In this document: positions 62,275-64,000 of the stretch, in pieces
How the letters are laid out: each line of letters opens with the position of its first letter
Position numbering within the stretch: position 1 is the first letter of the stretch
Assembly: GCF_030272615.1 (NCBI RefSeq)
Contig: NC_081415.1
Span: 421,626,757 to 421,690,756, forward strand
DNA: 64,000 nt
Reading direction: 5' to 3'
Source of the DNA: Cryptomeria japonica
Taxonomy: Eukaryota; Streptophyta; Pinopsida; Cupressales; Cupressaceae
Notes under the pieces: generated by a model
Databases searched by the model: none
What the model was told of the DNA's origin: nothing
What the model saw: the letters and a program-made list of their open reading frames with translations, nothing else
Position numbers and translations under genes: made by a program

Positions 62275-64000
62275 TCAAAGTTGACTGATATTTCTTGGTG
62301 GTTGCATTTCCAAGATAGCTTTGACTTTTGCTGGATCCGCTTCGATTCCTCTTTTAGACACAATGAATCCTAGGAGCTTCCCGGAGGTTACTCCAAAGAC
62401 ACATTTCTTTGGGTTTAATCTTACCTTGTATTTTTCCAGCCTATCAAAGACAACTGAAAGGATGTCCAAGTGTGTGTCTCTGTCTATTGATTTTCCCAAA
62501 AGATCGTCAACATAATCTTCCACGGTTATGTGCATTAGATCATGAAAGATAGTAGTCATAGGTCTTTGATATGTGGCACCTGCATTTTTCAGCCCAAAGG
62601 GCATGACATTCCAACAGAAGGTTCCCCATGGACAAGTGAATGATGTTTTATGTTGATCTTCAGGTGCAATCCTGATCTAATTATATCCAGAAAATCCGTC
62701 CATTAAAGATAGCATTTCATGACCTACTGTGAGATCAACAATCAAGTCGATATTTGGTAATGGGAAGTCATCCTTTGGACAAGCTTTGTTGATGTCTCTG
62801 AAATCTGTGCATATTCGGATGCTGCGATCCGGTTTGCTGACAGGTACTAAATTGGAAATCCATTCAGGATAATCAATTGGGCGTATGAATCCGACATCCA
62901 ATAATTTCTCTAGCTCTGCCTTGACTAGCAATGCCACTTGTGGATGCATTTTCCTTAATTTCTGCTTTACTGGTTTTGCCCCCGGTTTGACTGTTAAATG
63001 ATGCATCACCAAATCCGGGTCTAGCCCAGGCATATCCGCGTAAGACCATACGAAGTTGATTTGTCGTCCCTTAAAGAAGCTTATGAATTTTGCTCTCTCG
63101 GCCTCTGTCAATGATTGAGCCAAAAATATGTTGTGTGGAACCTCTGCTGTACCAATGTTTGTCTTTATAGTCTCCTCTACCAACATGGATGATTTTTCCT
63201 CGTATGATGCTGGGAGAATGTCGAGCCTTCCATCTTCAGGCGCCTCAGAGAGGTTTTCACCCTCAGATACGTCCTTTCTTTTTACTTTTTTGGAGTCAGA
63301 TAGCGCCACAGTGTGGTTTTCGCCATAAGACCCTTGTTTTGTTTTTATTTTCACATTTTTGCGACTGGAAGGTCCGACACCCTCACCAAAGTATGCCACG
63401 TTGTTGAGCTCTATGGTATATCCTGCTTTGTGGTCTCCAGGGGGAAGATCATCTCGAATGCCAAAATAGTCGACAATAGCTTCGTCATTTTGAAATGTAT
63501 CAAATTGTGCTGGTCCTTCATGATCCCAGTCAATGAGTTGGGGGTGAACAAGGGGAAGGTCTTTAGTGCTTTCAGGGTTTGCAGGACTAATAGTGAAGAT
63601 GTGGTTATATTCAGGTATGTCAAGGTAATCATTGAGGTCATCGATGGCACTCTCCTCATCAGTTTCGATCGTGAGCGAATCCAAATTGTCATCACTAGTA
63701 GAGCCTTCTGGGACAGGTGTCCTCATCCTATGTGATTTTGACCTAGGACCTTGAAACGAAGCTTGTGCGGGATCCTTATGGGTTGGTTCTTGACCAACTC
63801 TGAACTTTTTGTAAAATTCCTCCTCCTCTGTGGGCTCATCTGGCTCTCTGAATGTTTCAGTGAGCTCATAGTCACTGGAGGATTTGTCTGAACCCCATTC
63901 CCACTCATTGGAGTCTGTGGAATAGTAATCCTCTTGTTGAACTTCGGCAACTTTAATTCGCCATACCTCTTTTGTTCTTTTATTATGTAGTCTGGGATTC
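62275..64000 (-). pseudogene. Pol of element B: upstream region and RT
   Basis: The frame is open from the window edge to a TAG at 62677-62679, probably a mutated Gln codon, then open to 62275. An acidic segment with DFYGE-type and LPPGDH blocks comes first (63950-63300). The RT begins with KQKLRKMHP, VGFIRPIDYPEWISNLVPV, TDFRDINKACPKDDFPLPN and continues after the stop to MPFGLKNAGATYQR and EDYVDDLLGKS, which holds the catalytic YVDD. The protease should lie to the right or in the acidic part; no D-S/T-G is visible here. Except for the two stops the RT looks complete. Confidence 0.9.

Larger units (their letters stand above)
56302..64000 (-). mobile_element. Element B: Tat-type Gypsy retrotransposon with antisense PMD gene (partial)
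   Basis: The 3' LTR is 56302-57083 (minus strand), followed inward by a polypurine tract, an antisense PMD gene and the pol region to the window edge. Two RNase H domains in tandem (the usual one and a second, archaeal-like one) are the mark of the Tat/Ogre lineage. Pol has only two nonsense changes, so the insertion is young compared with other elements here. Gag, PBS and 5' LTR lie outside the window. Confidence 0.9.

Noticed and set aside
63313-63735. 140-codon plus-strand ORF
   Set aside because: Antisense to the open pol frame of element B.

Overview
The window is nuclear DNA of a seed plant, most likely a gymnosperm. It has one recognisable host gene, split by a 15-kb intron and surrounded by layered, decayed transposable elements. 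No bacterial, organellar, tRNA, rRNA or CRISPR feature was recognised. All calls come from reading translations, splice signals, terminal repeats and target-site duplications (TSDs) by eye; no database was searched.

Layout. (1) 1-9.7 kb: a retroposon tail, an unknown decayed ORF, a complete but mutated Ty1/Copia element (1946-7201, TSD TTATG) and pieces of LINE ORF2 on the minus strand. (2) 9744-29765: a 20-kb LTR element, here called A, on the minus strand. It is inserted inside a LINE reverse transcriptase whose two halves lie at 8210-9736 and 29771-30163. A has a gag-like ORF and no recognised pol. It carries an antisense plant-mobile-domain (PMD) gene, which is itself split by an 8-kb CACTA DNA transposon (11900-19912, TSD AGA). 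(3) 33470-51671, minus strand: the nine-exon gene for SRP54, the GTPase of the cytosolic signal recognition particle. Its first intron holds a hAT-type MITE, a LINE split by other insertions, an unrecognised ORF of about 1,190 codons, a solo LTR with TSD and Copia fragments. (4) 52-56.3 kb: a decayed unknown ORF and the 5' end of a Ty3/Gypsy element, here called C. (5) 56302-64000: a Tat-type Gypsy element, here called B, on the minus strand, cut by the window edge. It interrupts the gag of C, has RT, RNase H, a second RNase H and integrase, and carries an antisense PMD gene.

The main result is inside the CACTA transposon. It has no recognisable transposase. It carries pieces of a DRM-type de novo DNA methyltransferase gene, the enzyme family of RNA-directed DNA methylation. 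These pieces are arranged as inverted repeats: one hairpin with two arms of about 1.05 kb and a 46-nt loop (17446-19597), and two smaller foldbacks of about 100-nt arms covering the motif I region (14808-15036 and 15793-16021). The loop itself continues the DRM reading frame. If transcribed, these hairpins would give small RNAs matching the host gene that methylates transposons. Rice has a parallel: miR820, which lies in CACTA elements and targets OsDRM2. The structure is seen in the sequence; the function is inference. The transposon also holds an exon fragment of an alpha-glucan phosphorylase.

How the parts relate: A, B and C, the Copia element and the LINEs are parasites at different stages of decay. 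Most of their stops are consistent with C-to-T changes, as expected from cytosine methylation. SRP54 appears intact. The two PMD genes lie antisense in A and B with their own TATA box and an intron. An intron on that strand would not be spliced out of the genomic RNA of the element.
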